Assembly (NCBI GenBank): GCA_963708805.1
Contig: CAVPUA010000003.1
Span: 62,001-126,000, forward strand
From: CAVPUA01 sp963708805
Lineage (GTDB): Bacteria > Actinomycetota > Actinomycetes > Mycobacteriales > Jatrophihabitantaceae
DNA: 64,000 bases
Direction: 5' to 3'
This document shows positions 45,730 through 57,473 of this stretch, in pieces. Positions within the stretch are counted from its first letter, which is position 1. Each line of letters opens with the position of its first letter. Below the pieces are notes generated by a model, which had not been told where the DNA came from, did not search any database, and was given only the letters and a program-made list of their open reading frames with translations. The translations under genes were made by a program, and so were the position numbers.

Positions 45730-46794
45730 TCAGCGATCGGCAAGCAGCCGGGCGAGGATGTCGTCGCGCTCGTCGTCGGCGCGGCGGCGTCGACCGCCCG
45801 CGTGCCTGGGCGCGGGTACCTCGGTCTCGTCGTCGGCGGCATGCCGGTGGCGGGACTGATCGTCGGTCACCTTGGGCAACTCACGGGTCTCGGACGACGC
45901 ATCGTCGTCGACGAAGCGAGTCAGCCGCGGCAACCCCGCGAACGGGTCGGCTCCGAGCGTCGGCGGTGCGGAAGGTTGGGCCGCCGGCTGGGATGACACC
46001 GGTGCGACGGACGGGCTGGGTGCGACGGGCGGGCTGGGTGCGACGGACGGACTGGGTGCGACGGACGGACTGGGCGCGACCGGCGGGCTGGGCGCGACCG
46101 GCGGACTGGGCGCGACCGGCGGCGACATCGGCGTGACCGCGACGGCCGGTCGCGCCGGGGGCGGGGTGGGCGCGGGTCGCTGCTCCAGCGGCTGGACCCG
46201 CGGCGGCGCGACCGGCTCGGCCGCGTGGATCTCGACCGGGGCCGAACGTCCGAACGACTGACTGAGATCGTCGCGTCCGACGGCGAGGCGACGCACCTCG
46301 TGCTGCAGCGCCTCGATGTTCGATCCGATCACCCGCGTCGTCTCGACCCGCTCCAAACGCAGCTGGCCGCCGACCTTCTCGACCAGCTCGCCCCGCAACT
46401 CCGCGACCTGGTCGCGCAGCGCGTGGAGCTGCTCGTTCATGGCATCGGAGATGTGCGCGAGTTCGCTCTGCACGAGTGACTGCAGGCGCTCCTCGTACTC
46501 GCGTCGGGCCTCGGCATCACGGGTCGTCTCGACCTCGCGGGAGCCGACGACGGCCAGCTCGGCACCGGCGAGCACCTGGTCGTCACCGGGTCGGTGGTGG
46601 GGGTGCCGCACGCCGTAGATCGACAGGTAGCCGAGCAGCGCCGACCACAGCCCGGCAATGACGCCCAGCTCGGCCTGCTTGTGGGTCGAGCCGAACGTGA
46701 TCAGGCACACGGCGACGGCGGCCAGGCCAAACGCGACGATGACGCCGAAGACGGACAGCACGACTCTGAGCCGCGTGCGTCCCCTGGTGGCCAC
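45730..46794 (-). CDS. DUF6779-type membrane protein with Pro-rich repeats (Rv3604c-like)
   Basis: Protein of 354 residues. Two helices (VVLSVFGVIVAFGLAAVAVCLI and LGVIAGLWSALLGYLSIYG) open the protein. A coiled-coil stretch follows (REYEERLQSLVQSELAHISDAMNEQ in part), then a Pro/Ala/Val/Ser repeat region (V-A-P-S units) and a charged C-terminal tail ending DDILARLLADR. Position between panC and the fol operon and overall layout match Rv3604c. Function unknown; it may scaffold envelope or division proteins. Confidence 0.75.
   Translation of the reverse strand: MATRGRTRLRVVLSVFGVIVAFGLAAVAVCLITFGSTHKQAELGVIAGLWSALLGYLSIYGVRHPHHRPGDDQVLAGAELAVVGSREVETTRDAEARREYEERLQSLVQSELAHISDAMNEQLHALRDQVAELRGELVEKVGGQLRLERVETTRVIGSNIEALQHEVRRLAVGRDDLSQSFGRSAPVEIHAAEPVAPPRVQPLEQRPAPTPPPARPAVAVTPMSPPVAPSPPVAPSPPVAPSPSVAPSPSVAPSPPVAPSPSVAPVSSQPAAQPSAPPTLGADPFAGLPRLTRFVDDDASSETRELPKVTDDQSRHRHAADDETEVPAPRHAGGRRRRADDERDDILARLLADR
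46001..46123. repeat. 18-bp tandem repeat, nearly seven units, inside DUF6779 gene
   Basis: Units of the form GGYGCGACSGRCGGRCTG repeat head to tail with a few substitutions. On the minus strand each encodes a hexapeptide of Ser/Pro/Val/Ala. Copy number is expected to vary between strains. Confidence 0.85.
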
Positions 46795-46897
46795 GCCGGA
46801 AGTTTACCGGCCGGTCGTGGTTCGTCGAATGCCTCTGACCTGTCCCACAGTCGAGACCGATCAGAGTCGCCCGGCCGAATATTCAAGGCAATTCCGC

Positions 46898-47371
46898 TCA
46901 GGCGGCCGCCCTCGGCCCCGAGTTCGGACCGTCCGAGCGCCCCGGATCGATCCCGGCCCGCTCGAGCAGCAGACCGGCGACGAGCAAGAGCGCGGACACC
47001 ACGAACAGCACGATCCCCGTCCGCAGGTCGTCGCCCGCTGCGCTGACCCGTCCGGCGTCGGGTGCCACCCGCAGCAGCAGCGCGCCGAACGCGCCGAGCA
47101 GGCCGGCACCGACCAGGGCCGACGCCTTGCCCAGAGCCACGAAGCGGGCGATCACGATGGCCGCCATCACCTTGGCCTCGGGATCGTGCCCGACGGCGGC
47201 CCGGATGCGACGGGCGAGCCAGAACTCGATCACCGCCAGGAACAGCAGCGGCACGCCGATCCCGTAACCCAGCGGCGGCACCGAACCGTAGACCACGCGC
47301 AGCAGCACGTAGACGATCACGAGCACTGCGAAGAACGGTGCCAGCAGGTCGGCCGCGGATGTCCGTCTCAT
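46898..47371 (-). CDS. DUF3180 membrane protein (Rv3605c-like)
   Basis: Integral membrane protein of 157 residues with four helices: LLAPFFAVLVIVYVLLRVVY, YGIGVPLLFLAVIEFWLAR, VALGKASALVGAGLLGAFGALL and GIVLFVVSALLLVAGLLLE. DUF3180 is a small actinobacterial family of unknown role that invariably lies by folK. The start overlaps the folK stop by 4 bp (ATGA). ATG 47371 (MRRTSAADLL) is consistent with the family. Confidence 0.85.
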   Translation of the reverse strand: MRRTSAADLLAPFFAVLVIVYVLLRVVYGSVPPLGYGIGVPLLFLAVIEFWLARRIRAAVGHDPEAKVMAAIVIARFVALGKASALVGAGLLGAFGALLLRVAPDAGRVSAAGDDLRTGIVLFVVSALLLVAGLLLERAGIDPGRSDGPNSGPRAAA

Positions 47372-47859
47372 CCGAGCCGGATTCCCTCGACGACCCGGAC
47401 GCCGGCCACCTCGTCCGGCGTCAGGGCCGCGATCACGGCGGCGAGCGCCGTTCCGTCCAGCGTCGCGGCCGGATCGGCAGCCAGCCACGGCACGAGCACG
47501 AACGCCCTTTCGCGGGCCCGGGGGTGCGGCAAGATCAACTCGGGGTCGGTCGACACGACGCCCTCGACGTCGACCACGTCGACATCGAGCGTCCGCGGAC
47601 CCCACCGCACGTCGCGGGTCCGGCCCGCGGCCTGCTCGGCGGCCTGGGCGCGATCGAGCCAGTCACGCGCTGAGGCCGACGGGTCGTCGGCGATGATCAC
47701 CGCGTTGAGGAAGTCCGGCTGTTCGACCGGACCCCACGGCGGCGTCCGGTACACGGGCGACACCGCGACGAGCCAGGGACGCATCGCATCGACCGCGGAC
47801 TGCAGCGCCGATCGGGCGTCGCCGAGGTTGGCGCCGATCGACAGGACGGCCCGCGTCAT
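47368..47859 (-). CDS. folK: HPPK, 2-amino-4-hydroxy-6-hydroxymethyldihydropteridine pyrophosphokinase
   Basis: Folate-synthesis kinase of 163 residues. It opens AVLSIGANLGDARSAL. The pterin and Mg/ATP motifs are PVYRTPPWGPVEQPDFLNAV and RWGPRTLDVDVV, with the HP-R segment LPHPRARERAFVLVPW. It overlaps the folB stop by 4 bp upstream and the DUF3180 start downstream. Gene order folE-folP-folB-folK-DUF3180 is as in mycobacteria. Confidence 0.93.
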   Translation of the reverse strand: MTRAVLSIGANLGDARSALQSAVDAMRPWLVAVSPVYRTPPWGPVEQPDFLNAVIIADDPSASARDWLDRAQAAEQAAGRTRDVRWGPRTLDVDVVDVEGVVSTDPELILPHPRARERAFVLVPWLAADPAATLDGTALAAVIAALTPDEVAGVRVVEGIRLG

Positions 47860-48212
47860 CGGCTGCGCCGGATCGTGACCGCCACGTCGTCGAAGGCCAA
47901 CGGGATCGGCGCCTGCGGTTTGTGAACGGTGACCGTCACCGCCTCGACGCGACCATCGGCCAGGCAGGCCGCCGCCAGCCGTTCGGCCAGCGTCTCGAGC
48001 AGGTTGACCGGCTCGCCCGCGACGATCCCGGCGAGCGACGCGGCCAGCTCGCCATAGTGGACCGTGTCGGCGACGTCATCGGTTCTGGCCGCCACGGCCA
48101 GATCCAGTTCGAGCACGACATCGACGACGAACTCCTGGCCGTCACGGCGCTCGAAGTCGTACACGCCGTGGTGCCCGCGCACCCGCAGGCCGGTGAGTTC
48201 GATGCGGTCCAT
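47856..48212 (-). CDS. folB: Dihydroneopterin aldolase
   Basis: Folate-synthesis aldolase of 118 residues forming an octameric ring in homologues. ATG 48212 gives MDRIELTGLRVRGHHGVYDFERRDGQ, containing the family start GHHGVYDFE. Catalytic Lys is in VTVHKPQAPIPLAFDDVAVTI. LLETLAERLAAACL is a further family segment. It follows folP by 2 bp. Confidence 0.94.
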   Translation of the reverse strand: MDRIELTGLRVRGHHGVYDFERRDGQEFVVDVVLELDLAVAARTDDVADTVHYGELAASLAGIVAGEPVNLLETLAERLAAACLADGRVEAVTVTVHKPQAPIPLAFDDVAVTIRRSR

Positions 48213-48214
48213 GA

Positions 48215-49051
48215 TCAGCGGGCGGCCCGGACCGCGGCGGCCACCAGGGCCGCATCGACGGACGCGCGCACATCGTGCACCCGCACGGCCCACGCGCCGT
48301 TCGCGGCGGCCAGCGCGGTGATCGCGGTCGTCGCCGCCTCGCGCTCGCCGACCGGACGCGGGGTGCCGTCAGCCGCGGCGAGCAGCCGGCCCAGGAAGGA
48401 CTTGCGCGACGCGCCGATCAGCACCGGATAGCCGAGCGCGGCGAACTCGGGGAGGGCGGCCAGCAGCGGCCAGTCGTGTTCCGGGCGCTTGGCGAAGCCG
48501 AGACCGGGATCGAGCACGATCAGCTCCTCGGCGACTCCGGCCGCCAGAGCCTCGTCGACCCGCTGGGAGAGTTCCTGCTTCACCTCGGCGACGACGTCGT
48601 CGTACACGGCCAGATCGAGCATGTCCCGGCTGTGGCCGCGCCAATGCATCAAGATCCACGGGCACCCGGCGGACGCGACGGTCTTGGCCATCTGCGAGTC
48701 GGCCAGACCGCCCGACACGTCGTTGACGATGCCCGCCCCGGCGTCCAGCGCGGCCGCGGCCACCGACGCCCGGGTGGTGTCGATGCTGACCGGCACGCCG
48801 GCGTCGACCAGTGCGCGGACGACCGGGACGACCCGCCGGATCTCTTCCTCGGCGTCAACCCGCACCGCGCCCGGACGGGTGGACTCGCCGCCCACGTCCA
48901 CCACGTCGGCGCCCTCGGCCTGCAGCTGCCGGCCGTGCTCGACGGCGGCGTCCAGGGAGTTGTACCGACCGCCATCGCTGAACGAGTCGGGCGTGACGTT
49001 GAGGACGCCGAAGACGATCACCCGGTCGCCGCGCCGGGGCAGGGCGCCCAC
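48215..49051 (-). CDS. folP: Dihydropteroate synthase
   Basis: TIM-barrel enzyme of 278 residues joining pterin and p-aminobenzoate; target of sulfonamides. Signature segments are VLNVTPDSFSDGG, DVGGESTRPGA, IVNDVSGG, LDPGLGFAK and IGASRKSFLG. Start is GTG 49051, only 1 bp from the folE stop. The sulfonamide-contact residues look normal. Confidence 0.95.
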   Translation of the reverse strand: MGALPRRGDRVIVFGVLNVTPDSFSDGGRYNSLDAAVEHGRQLQAEGADVVDVGGESTRPGAVRVDAEEEIRRVVPVVRALVDAGVPVSIDTTRASVAAAALDAGAGIVNDVSGGLADSQMAKTVASAGCPWILMHWRGHSRDMLDLAVYDDVVAEVKQELSQRVDEALAAGVAEELIVLDPGLGFAKRPEHDWPLLAALPEFAALGYPVLIGASRKSFLGRLLAAADGTPRPVGEREAATTAITALAAANGAWAVRVHDVRASVDAALVAAAVRAAR

Positions 49052-49052
49052 G

Positions 49053-49628
49053 TCAGCGTCCGATGATCAAGCTCAGCGCTTCGGAGCGGGTGCGCGAATC
49101 CTCTTGGAAGATGCCCCGCACGGCCGAGGTCACGGTGCGCGCGCCCGGCTTGCGGATGCCGCGCATCGACATGCACAGGTGCTCGGCTTCGACGACGACG
49201 ATCACGCCCCGCGGGTCGAGCCTGTCCATGACCGCGTCGGCCACCTGTGAGGTGAGCCGCTCCTGTACCTGCGGCCGCTTGGCGTACAGATCCACGACCC
49301 GGGCCAGCTTCGACAGCCCGGTGATGCGGCCGGACTCGCCCGGGATGTAGCCGACGGCGGCGGTGCCGTGCCACGGAATGAGGTGGTGCTCGCACGTCGA
49401 GTACAGCGGGATGTCCTTGACCAGCACCAGTTCGTTGTGGTTCTCGTCGAAGGTCGTCTGCAGGACATCGGACGGGTCGACGTGCAGGCCGGCGAAGATC
49501 TCCTGGAAGGACCGCGCGACGCGCGCCGGGGTGCTCGCGCAGGCCGTCTCGCGCGGGGTCTTCACCGATCGCGAGCAGCAGCTCGCGTACCGCCGCCTCG
49601 GCCCGTTCGAGGTCGACGCCCGACTCGG

Positions 49629-49632
<4 letters not shown>
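49053..49632 (-). CDS. folE: GTP cyclohydrolase I, frame break
   Basis: First enzyme of folate synthesis, about 192 residues. GTG 49632 starts TESGVDLERAEAAVRELLLAIGEDP. After a one-base break near 49536 the frame continues TPARVARSFQEIFAGL. Zinc and GTP motifs follow: LYSTCEHHLIPWHG, VGYIPGESGRITGLSKLAR and AEHLCMSMRG. The GTGA at the start overlaps the putative ftsH stop, so the two may be coupled. Confidence 0.92.
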
Positions 49633-51690
<2,058 letters not shown>

Positions 51691-51778
51691 GTGATCATCA
51701 CGAAACGCAGCTGGGGCCGCCCCGCTTTCCTCCTGCGCGCTCGAAAAACCGTCAATTTCTGAGGTTCGACGGTACACG

Positions 51779-52329
51779 TCAGCCCCCGTAGACCGCTGGT
51801 CGAAGCCGTCCGATGTAGGGCAATCCACGGTAGTGCTCGGCGTAGTCGAGGCCGTAGCCGACCACGAACTCGTTCGGGATGTCGAAGCCGACGTAGCGCA
51901 CCGGCACCTCGACCTTGACCGCTTCGGGCTTGCGCAGCAGCGCGACCACCTCGAGCGACGCCGGCTGGCGGCTGCGCAGGTTCTTGAGCAGCCACGACAG
52001 CGTCAGCCCGGAGTCGATGATGTCCTCGACGACCAGGATGTGCTGGCCGGCGACGTCGCGGTCGAGGTCCTTGAGGATCCGCACCACCCCGGACGTCTTG
52101 GTCGACCCGCCGTAGGAGCTGACCGCCATGAACTCCAGCGTCGACGGGCGTCTGCAGCGCCCGGGCCAGGTCGGACATGAACATCGCCGCGCCCTTGAGC
52201 ACGCCGACCAGCAGCACCTCGCGCCCGTCGTAGTCGGTGTCGATCATGGCCGCGAGCTCGGTGATCTTGGCGGCGATCCCGTCGGCGGAGATCAGCACCT
52301 CCTCGACGTCGTCATCGAGTAGCGGACAC
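51779..52329 (-). CDS. hpt: Hypoxanthine phosphoribosyltransferase, frame breaks
   Basis: Purine-salvage enzyme, about 183 residues. The proposed GTG 52329 follows GAGGAG; a base break near 52318 joins it to DDDVEEVLISADGIAAKI. A second break near 52138 joins DLARALQTPV to EFMAVSSYGGSTKTSGVV. The PRPP motif is HILVVEDIIDSGLTLSWLL, and VGFDIPNEFVVGYGLDYAEHYRGLPYIG is the family C-terminal block. It lies 20 bp downstream of tilS and 88 bp upstream of ftsH. Confidence 0.9.
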
Positions 52330-52349
52330 GCTGCTCACTCCTCTGGGGC

Positions 52350-53347
52350 TCACTCCTCGGCCGTGGCCGGCTGCACGCACAGCCTTCCAGACGTTCGTTC
52401 GCGCTGACCGCCCCCGGTAGCTGGATCGGTCCCTGGCCGTGCCAGTCCATGATCAACTCGTCGAGGGCGCTCGACGTGGACGGCGCTCGAGCGGGCCGGC
52501 GCCGTTGGGCTCGGCCCACTGCTTGAGCGCGCGGGTCGCGGACCGGCGCGCGGCTGATCCGGCCAGGTCGCTCGACGGCGACTTCGGACTGATCGGCTGC
52601 GGCGCCCGGGCGGGCGCCGACCGTCATCTCGAGTCAGGCGTCGAGGTCGTCCTGGAGCAGGGTCGGCGGTGCGGGCCAGGGCCTCGGCCACCCCGCCCTG
52701 CAGGACGTCCTCGAGCAGCGGCAGGGCCTCGGTGCGCAGCCGGACGCGCTGATACGACGGGTCGGCGTTGTGCGGGTCGTCCCAGACGTCCAGGCCCGAG
52801 CGCGGCGCAGGCGGCCCGCGTCGTGCGTCCGCCGGACGCTGCAGCAGCGGGCGCACGTAGCGGCCGTCGACCGGGCGCATGCCGGCGATCGATCGCGGAC
52901 CCGACCCGCGGCCCAGTCCGAGCAGGACGGTCTCGGCCTGGTCGTCGAGCGTGTGCGCCGAGCAGGACGTGGGCGTCCAGGGCGTCGGCGGTCGCATCGA
53001 GGGCGGCGTACCGGGCGGTGCGCGCGGCCGCTTCGGGGCCGCCGTCCGGGCCGACCGTCCACCCGCACCACCTCGACCGGATCGAAGGCCGAGCTCGTAG
53101 CCGAGTTGCGCGACCCGCCGGGCCTGGACGTCCGAACCGTCCTGCAGGCCGTGATCGATGGTCACCAGGGCGGCGGCGATGCCGAGCTTGGGCGCCTCGA
53201 AGGCCACCGCTGCGGCCAGCGCGAGCGAATCGGCGCCCCCGGAGCACGCCACCAGCACGCGTGACGACCGGCGACCCGCCGGGATCGGCAGAGCGGCCGA
53301 CGCCGGACGGCGCGCCGGATCTCGGCGACGGCCGGATGCGGACCCAT
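52350..53347 (-). CDS. tilS: tRNA(Ile)-lysidine synthase, many frame breaks
   Basis: Essential enzyme that makes lysidine in tRNA-Ile(CAU). ATG 53347 starts MGPHPAVAEIRRAVR. The PP-loop SGGxDS motif is VLVACSGGADSLALAAAV, followed by LVTIDHGLQDGS. The second motif AHTLDDQAETVLLGLGRGSG and RPLL, WDDPHNADPSYQRVRLR are recognisable, but in changing frames. At least five single-base breaks are needed between about 53300 and 52500. The stop is TGA at 52350. The start overlaps the DUF2342 stop (TGATG). Confidence 0.82.
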
Positions 53348-54394
53348 CAGCCGTGGATGCGCGTGACCCAGTCGGCCGGCGCTGGCGATCTCGGCCTTGG
53401 TCGGCAACGTGTCGCGAGACGTCCAGATCGCGTTGAAGCCGCTCGACGCCCGACCTGGTCGACGACGGCCCGGACGAACGTCGACCCGTCCACGTACTGG
53501 CGGGTCTTGGCCTCGAGGCCGAGCAGCCGCCGCAGCAGCTTGTCGAGCGGGTTGCCGCCCTTGCGACGGTCGGCGAAGCGCCGTTCGATGGTGCGCTGCG
53601 ACGGGATGATCGTCGGCGACACCGCGTTCATCACCCACTCGGCGTGGCCCTCGACCAGCGACATGAACGCGGTGACCTGATCGAGGATCGCGCGCTGCTC
53701 GGGCGTGGCGAGCACCGCCATGATGCCCGGCGCCGTCACCCTCGCCGCGCACGACCTTGACCAGGTCCGACATCGCGCCCTGCAGCCGCTCGCGCATCAC
53801 GGCCGGATCGGGGTCGACGCTCTCGCTGAGCGCGGTGACCTGGTCGAGCATGTAGGTGCGGGTCCACGGGACGGCGGTGAACTGCACCCGGTGGGTGACC
53901 TCGTGCAGGCAGACCCAGAGCCGGAAGTCGGTCGGGTCGACGCGCAGCTGGCGCTCGACGCTCACCATGTTCGGCGCGACCAGCAGCAACTGGCCGTCCG
54001 GACGGTCGAAGAACTCGAACTGGCCCAGCACCTTGCCCGACAGGAAGCCGACGATCGCCCCGGCCTGGACGCCGGTGACCCGGCCGCCGACCGCCTCGCC
54101 GAAGGAGCCGACCTTGCCGGCGCTGCTGAGCCGTTCGACGAGCGGCGTCATGACCGTCTTCATGCCCGCGGTGTTGACGTCGATCCAGCCGTGCCGGTCG
54201 ACGACCCGGGTCAGCGCGGTGACCGGCGGCTCGCTCAGCTCGGTGATCTCGGCGACGTGGCCCGCGGCGACCTCGGCCAGCTCGTACAGCTGGGCGACCA
54301 CCGCCTCGGCGGCGGCGCGGTCGGTCGGCGGCGGGGACGGGCTGAGTCGCTTGGCCGTGCTGGCCGCGAGTTCCCAGTTGATGAGTGCGGCCAT
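53347..54394 (-). CDS. DUF2342 zinc-dependent metalloprotease-like protein (Rv3626c-like), frame breaks
   Basis: Soluble protein of about 345 residues of the DUF2342 family, which has an HExxH motif: here LHEVTHRVQF near residue 150. Other family blocks are WIDVNTAGMKTVMTPL, LGQFEFFD, RLLLVAPNMVSVERQL in part, GHAEWVMNAVSPTIIPS and QYVDGSTFVRAVVDQV. Breaks are inferred near 53743, 53450 and 53375; the corrected end is DWVTRIHG. Start ATG 54394 (MAALINWELA) is preferred. The family is annotated as a putative hydrolase associated with coenzyme F420 genomes; the substrate is unknown. Its position between tilS and dacB matches Rv3626c. Confidence 0.8.
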
Positions 54395-54473
54395 CGGTCG
54401 AGCGTAGGCCAACTCGCGGCGACCCTCATCCGGCGGCGTCGCCATGACGACGCCGGCGCATGAGCGTCGCGCG

Positions 54474-55855
54474 TCAGGAGCAGGCGCAGGTGGCGATCGC
54501 CGCGGCCAGGTCGTCGAGCGCGGTCTCGGCGGCGTCGGTGTCGGCCGACGGCCGGCCCGACCTGGTCGGCGGCGAAGCTGAACGCGAGCAGCCGCCCGCC
54601 CGGCGTGCGCACCAGTCCGGCCAGCGTCGAGACTCCGGTCAGCGTCCCGGTCTTGGCCCGGACGTCCCCGGCACCGGCCGCGCTGGCGCCGCTCAGATAG
54701 CGGTCGGCCAGCGTGCCCGACCAGCCGGCGACGGGCAGGCTGTCGGCGACCTGGCCCAGAGCGGGGTGGGCGCTGCCGTCGACCAGGCGCAGCACGGCGG
54801 TCAGCGCGGCGGGCGCGAGGCGGTCGCCGGCGGCGAGCCCGCTGGCGTCGACCATGCCGGCACCGATGTCGACGCCCAGCCCGCCCAGCGCCTGCCGCAC
54901 CGCCGCCGCCGCGCCGGTGAAGCTCGCCGGCTGGTGCTCGGCGATGGCGACCTGCCGTCCGAGCACCTCGGCGATGACGTTGTCGGAGTCCTGCAGCATC
55001 TGCCGGACGAGCTCTCCGTACGGCGCCGAGTCGACGTGGGCCAGTACGGACGCGCCCGCCGGCGCCGTGCCCCTGGTCACGGCGGTGGCCGGCAGGCCGA
55101 GCTGGGCGGCCAGCTCGACGCCGGCCGAGAGGTCCGGGCGTCGCACTGCGGTTGGGCGACGCCGGGCGTGTCGCGACCGCCGTCGGCCATCACCGCCGTG
55201 ATCGCCGACTCGTATTCGCTCGGGACGTCCTCGGCCATCCACGCCGGCGAGATCGCCGGCCCGGTGAACAGCGAGTCGTCGACCACGACCTGGGTGATGT
55301 CGGTCGTCCTTCAGCGCGGCGGCCAGGTCACTGATCCGCGCGGCGTCCTTGTAGAGCTGGGGCGGGCCGGCCGCGGCGGCCGACGAGCGTCGGATCGCCG
55401 GCGCCGACCAGAACGGCGACGCCGGGCGTCGCGCCGGCCACCACGGTCGTCTGGATCCGGTCGGTCGGGGCGTGGACGGTGAGCACCGCCATGGCGGTCG
55501 CCAGCTTGGCCGTGGACGCCGGCGCCGCGGTGGTCGCCGAGGAGCGGTCGAACAGCACCGTCCCCGGTCTGGCGTCCACCACCTGGCCCAGGACGTCCGC
55601 GCCGAGCCGCGGATCGGCCAGGCCGGACGCCAGCGCTGCCGTCAACGCCGTCGGGTTCACAGCCGGGGCGGTGGACGACGACGCGGACGGCACGGGCGCG
55701 GTCGCCGATGCCAGCGCGGACGGTTCGGCCACGGCCGAGCGGTGCGGTTTCGGGCGCAGCGGCAGGCCGCCGAAGTAACCGCCGACGAGCGCGCCGGCCG
55801 CCAGCACCAGGACGCAGATCACGCCCATGACCGTCGCGGCTCTCGGTTTGCGCAT
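54474..55855 (-). CDS. dacB: D-alanyl-D-alanine carboxypeptidase/endopeptidase (PBP4 type), frame breaks
   Basis: Cell-wall peptidase, about 460 residues, Rv3627c-like. One N-terminal helix (VMGVICVLVLAAGALVGGYF) anchors or exports it. The catalytic motifs are SxxK in PASTAKLATA, SxN in QDSDNVIAE and KTG in VRAKTGTLTG. PBP4 domain inserts lie between SxxK and SxN. Breaks are inferred near 55385, 55305, 55135 and 54560. The corrected C terminus is DLAAAIATCACS, with the stop at 54474. It is divergent from ppa across 50 bp. Confidence 0.86.
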
Positions 55856-55905
55856 CGATGCGCCACACTAATGGCAGTTCAATCTGACGTCTGGGAGTGA
55901 ATTCA

Positions 55906-56412
55906 GTGGAGTTCGACGTTCTCATCGAGATTCCGAAGGGCAGCCGCAACAAGTACGAGGTCGACCATCAGAGTGGGCGCATGCGGCTGGACCGCACGCT
56001 GTTCACCTCGACGCAGTACCCGGCTGACTACGGCTACGTCGAGGACACCCTGGCCGACGACGGCGACCCGCTCGATGCACTGGTGATCCTGCAGGGCGAC
56101 CCGCTGTTCCCGGGCGTCCTCGTGAAGTGCCGCGCCATCGGGATGTTCCGCATGACCGATGAGAAGGGCGGCGACGACAAGCTGCTCTGCGTCCCGGCCG
56201 GCGACCCGCGCCTGGAGCACCTGCGCGACATCCACCACGTCCCGGAGTTCGACCGCCTCGAGATCCAGCACTTCTTCGAGGTCTACAAGGACCTCGAGCC
56301 GGGCAAGAGCGTCGAGGGCGCGTCCTGGGTGGGTCGGGTCGAGGCCGAGCGCGAGATCGAGGCGTCTCGCCAGCGCCTCAAGGACAACCCGGGCCTGTTC
56401 GGCCACTACTGA
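55906..56412 (+). CDS. ppa: Inorganic pyrophosphatase
   Basis: Family I soluble pyrophosphatase of 168 residues. GTG 55906 (VEFDVLIEIPKGSRNKYE) has GGGAG 8 bp upstream and fits the family start; GTG 55897 is a less likely alternative. Metal-binding acidic motif is ADDGDPLDALV; YPADYGYVEDT, KDLEPGKSVEG and the C-terminal RLKDNPGLFGHY are characteristic of actinobacterial Ppa. Intact. It is followed by a nested palindrome. Confidence 0.96.
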   Translation: MEFDVLIEIPKGSRNKYEVDHQSGRMRLDRTLFTSTQYPADYGYVEDTLADDGDPLDALVILQGDPLFPGVLVKCRAIGMFRMTDEKGGDDKLLCVPAGDPRLEHLRDIHHVPEFDRLEIQHFFEVYKDLEPGKSVEGASWVGRVEAEREIEASRQRLKDNPGLFGHY

Positions 56413-56444
56413 GCGGCGGCGCTCACCTCGTCCATCGCCCCCGT

Positions 56445-56510
56445 CGATTGGCGCGTTGTCCAACGATTGGCGCGCTGTAACGCGCCAATCGCGCGCGAAG
56501 GCGCCAATCA
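56445..56510. terminator. Nested palindrome with four half-sites (GATTGGCGC type)
   Basis: Outer arms GATTGGCGC at 56446-56454 and GCGCCAATC at 56501-56509. The inner perfect 11-bp hairpin CGATTGGCGCG at 56464-56474 and its complement at 56481-56491 closes on CTGTAA. Same half-site as at 11751-11818, 45 kb away. It lies between convergent ppa and the Suc/Fer gene. Confidence 0.72.
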
Positions 56511-56568
56511 GCGGATTGGGTGGCGGCGAGGCGGCGAGGCGGCGGGTGGCCGCCGGTACGAGAGCGGG

Positions 56569-57473
56569 TCAGTCGGCGGCGACCAGGCTCACCGGGCGGT
56601 AGCTGAAATAGGCGTTCGGACGCGGATTGGCGCACGTCAGGCCGTCGGCCGCGACCCGTTCGACGAGGACGGTGACGTCGATGCGCCCGTGCGGCGCCCG
56701 CAGTGCCACCACGGCCTGGCCGTCGACGATCGCGCGACACGTGTTCGATGGCGAGCGCGTCGGACCGGCGCAGCGCGAGGTGCTCGAAGGCGTAGGCCAG
56801 CGCGGCCTGGGCCGCCGGCGCGAGTCCGACCCGGCCGCGAAGCAGTGCGCCGACCACCTCGCCCCGCTCGCAGACCTCGACGAACTCCTTCGCGGCGAAG
56901 GGCAGGACCCGGCCGTACAGCAGGCCGAGCGGGGCCACCAGGACGTTGGCGGCGAACCGCTCTCCGCCGACGTGGCTGCACTCCCACACCGCCCCCGGTC
57001 GCTGTTCGGCCAGCGCGGCCGCCACCGGTCGGCCGCGCAGCGCGCAACACGTGTCGTGCCGGCTGTGAGCGCAGACCAGATACGTCAGCTCGTCCGAGGG
57101 GATGCCGGCCGTGCCGTCCATGGGCAGGTCGAGTAGCTCGGCGTCGCGGTCGAAGTGGCCCCAGCGGCTGGACTCGCGACCGGGGCGGCAGTCGATCAGC
57201 GCCCACGAGCGGTCGATCCCTCCAGGGCGTGCGGCCCGGCCGTCGCACCGCCAGCACCCGGATGCCCAGCCGTCCGGCCCGCCTCTCCAACTCGACGGCC
57301 ACGCCGGGGTCGAACCGCGAGTCGCTGAGGCCCGATCGTCCCCACGGCCCGGGCTGCTCGACGAGCAGCAACCGGGCCGCCGGGAACGCCGTTCCGAGCA
57401 TCGGGTCTCCGCGCAGCTGAGCCCGCAATGCGCAGCGATCGAGCGTCTCGCGAGGCCGGGGAGCGCTTCTCAC
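56569..57473 (-). CDS. Sucrase/ferredoxin-like (thioredoxin-fold Fe-S) protein, frame breaks
   Basis: Protein of about 300 residues of the Suc_Fer-like family. Diagnostic segments are LVCAHSRHDTCCALRGRP and VWECSHVGGERFAANVL, which hold the conserved cysteines and His thought to bind a [2Fe-2S] cluster. LYGRVLPFAAKEFVEVCERG also matches. GTG 57473 starts RSAPRPRETLDRCALRAQL and overlaps the cupin stop (GTGA). Breaks are inferred near 57235 and 56735; the corrected end is NAYFSYRPVSLVAAD at 56569. Likely an electron-transfer or redox protein, possibly serving the upstream oxygenase. Confidence 0.8.
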
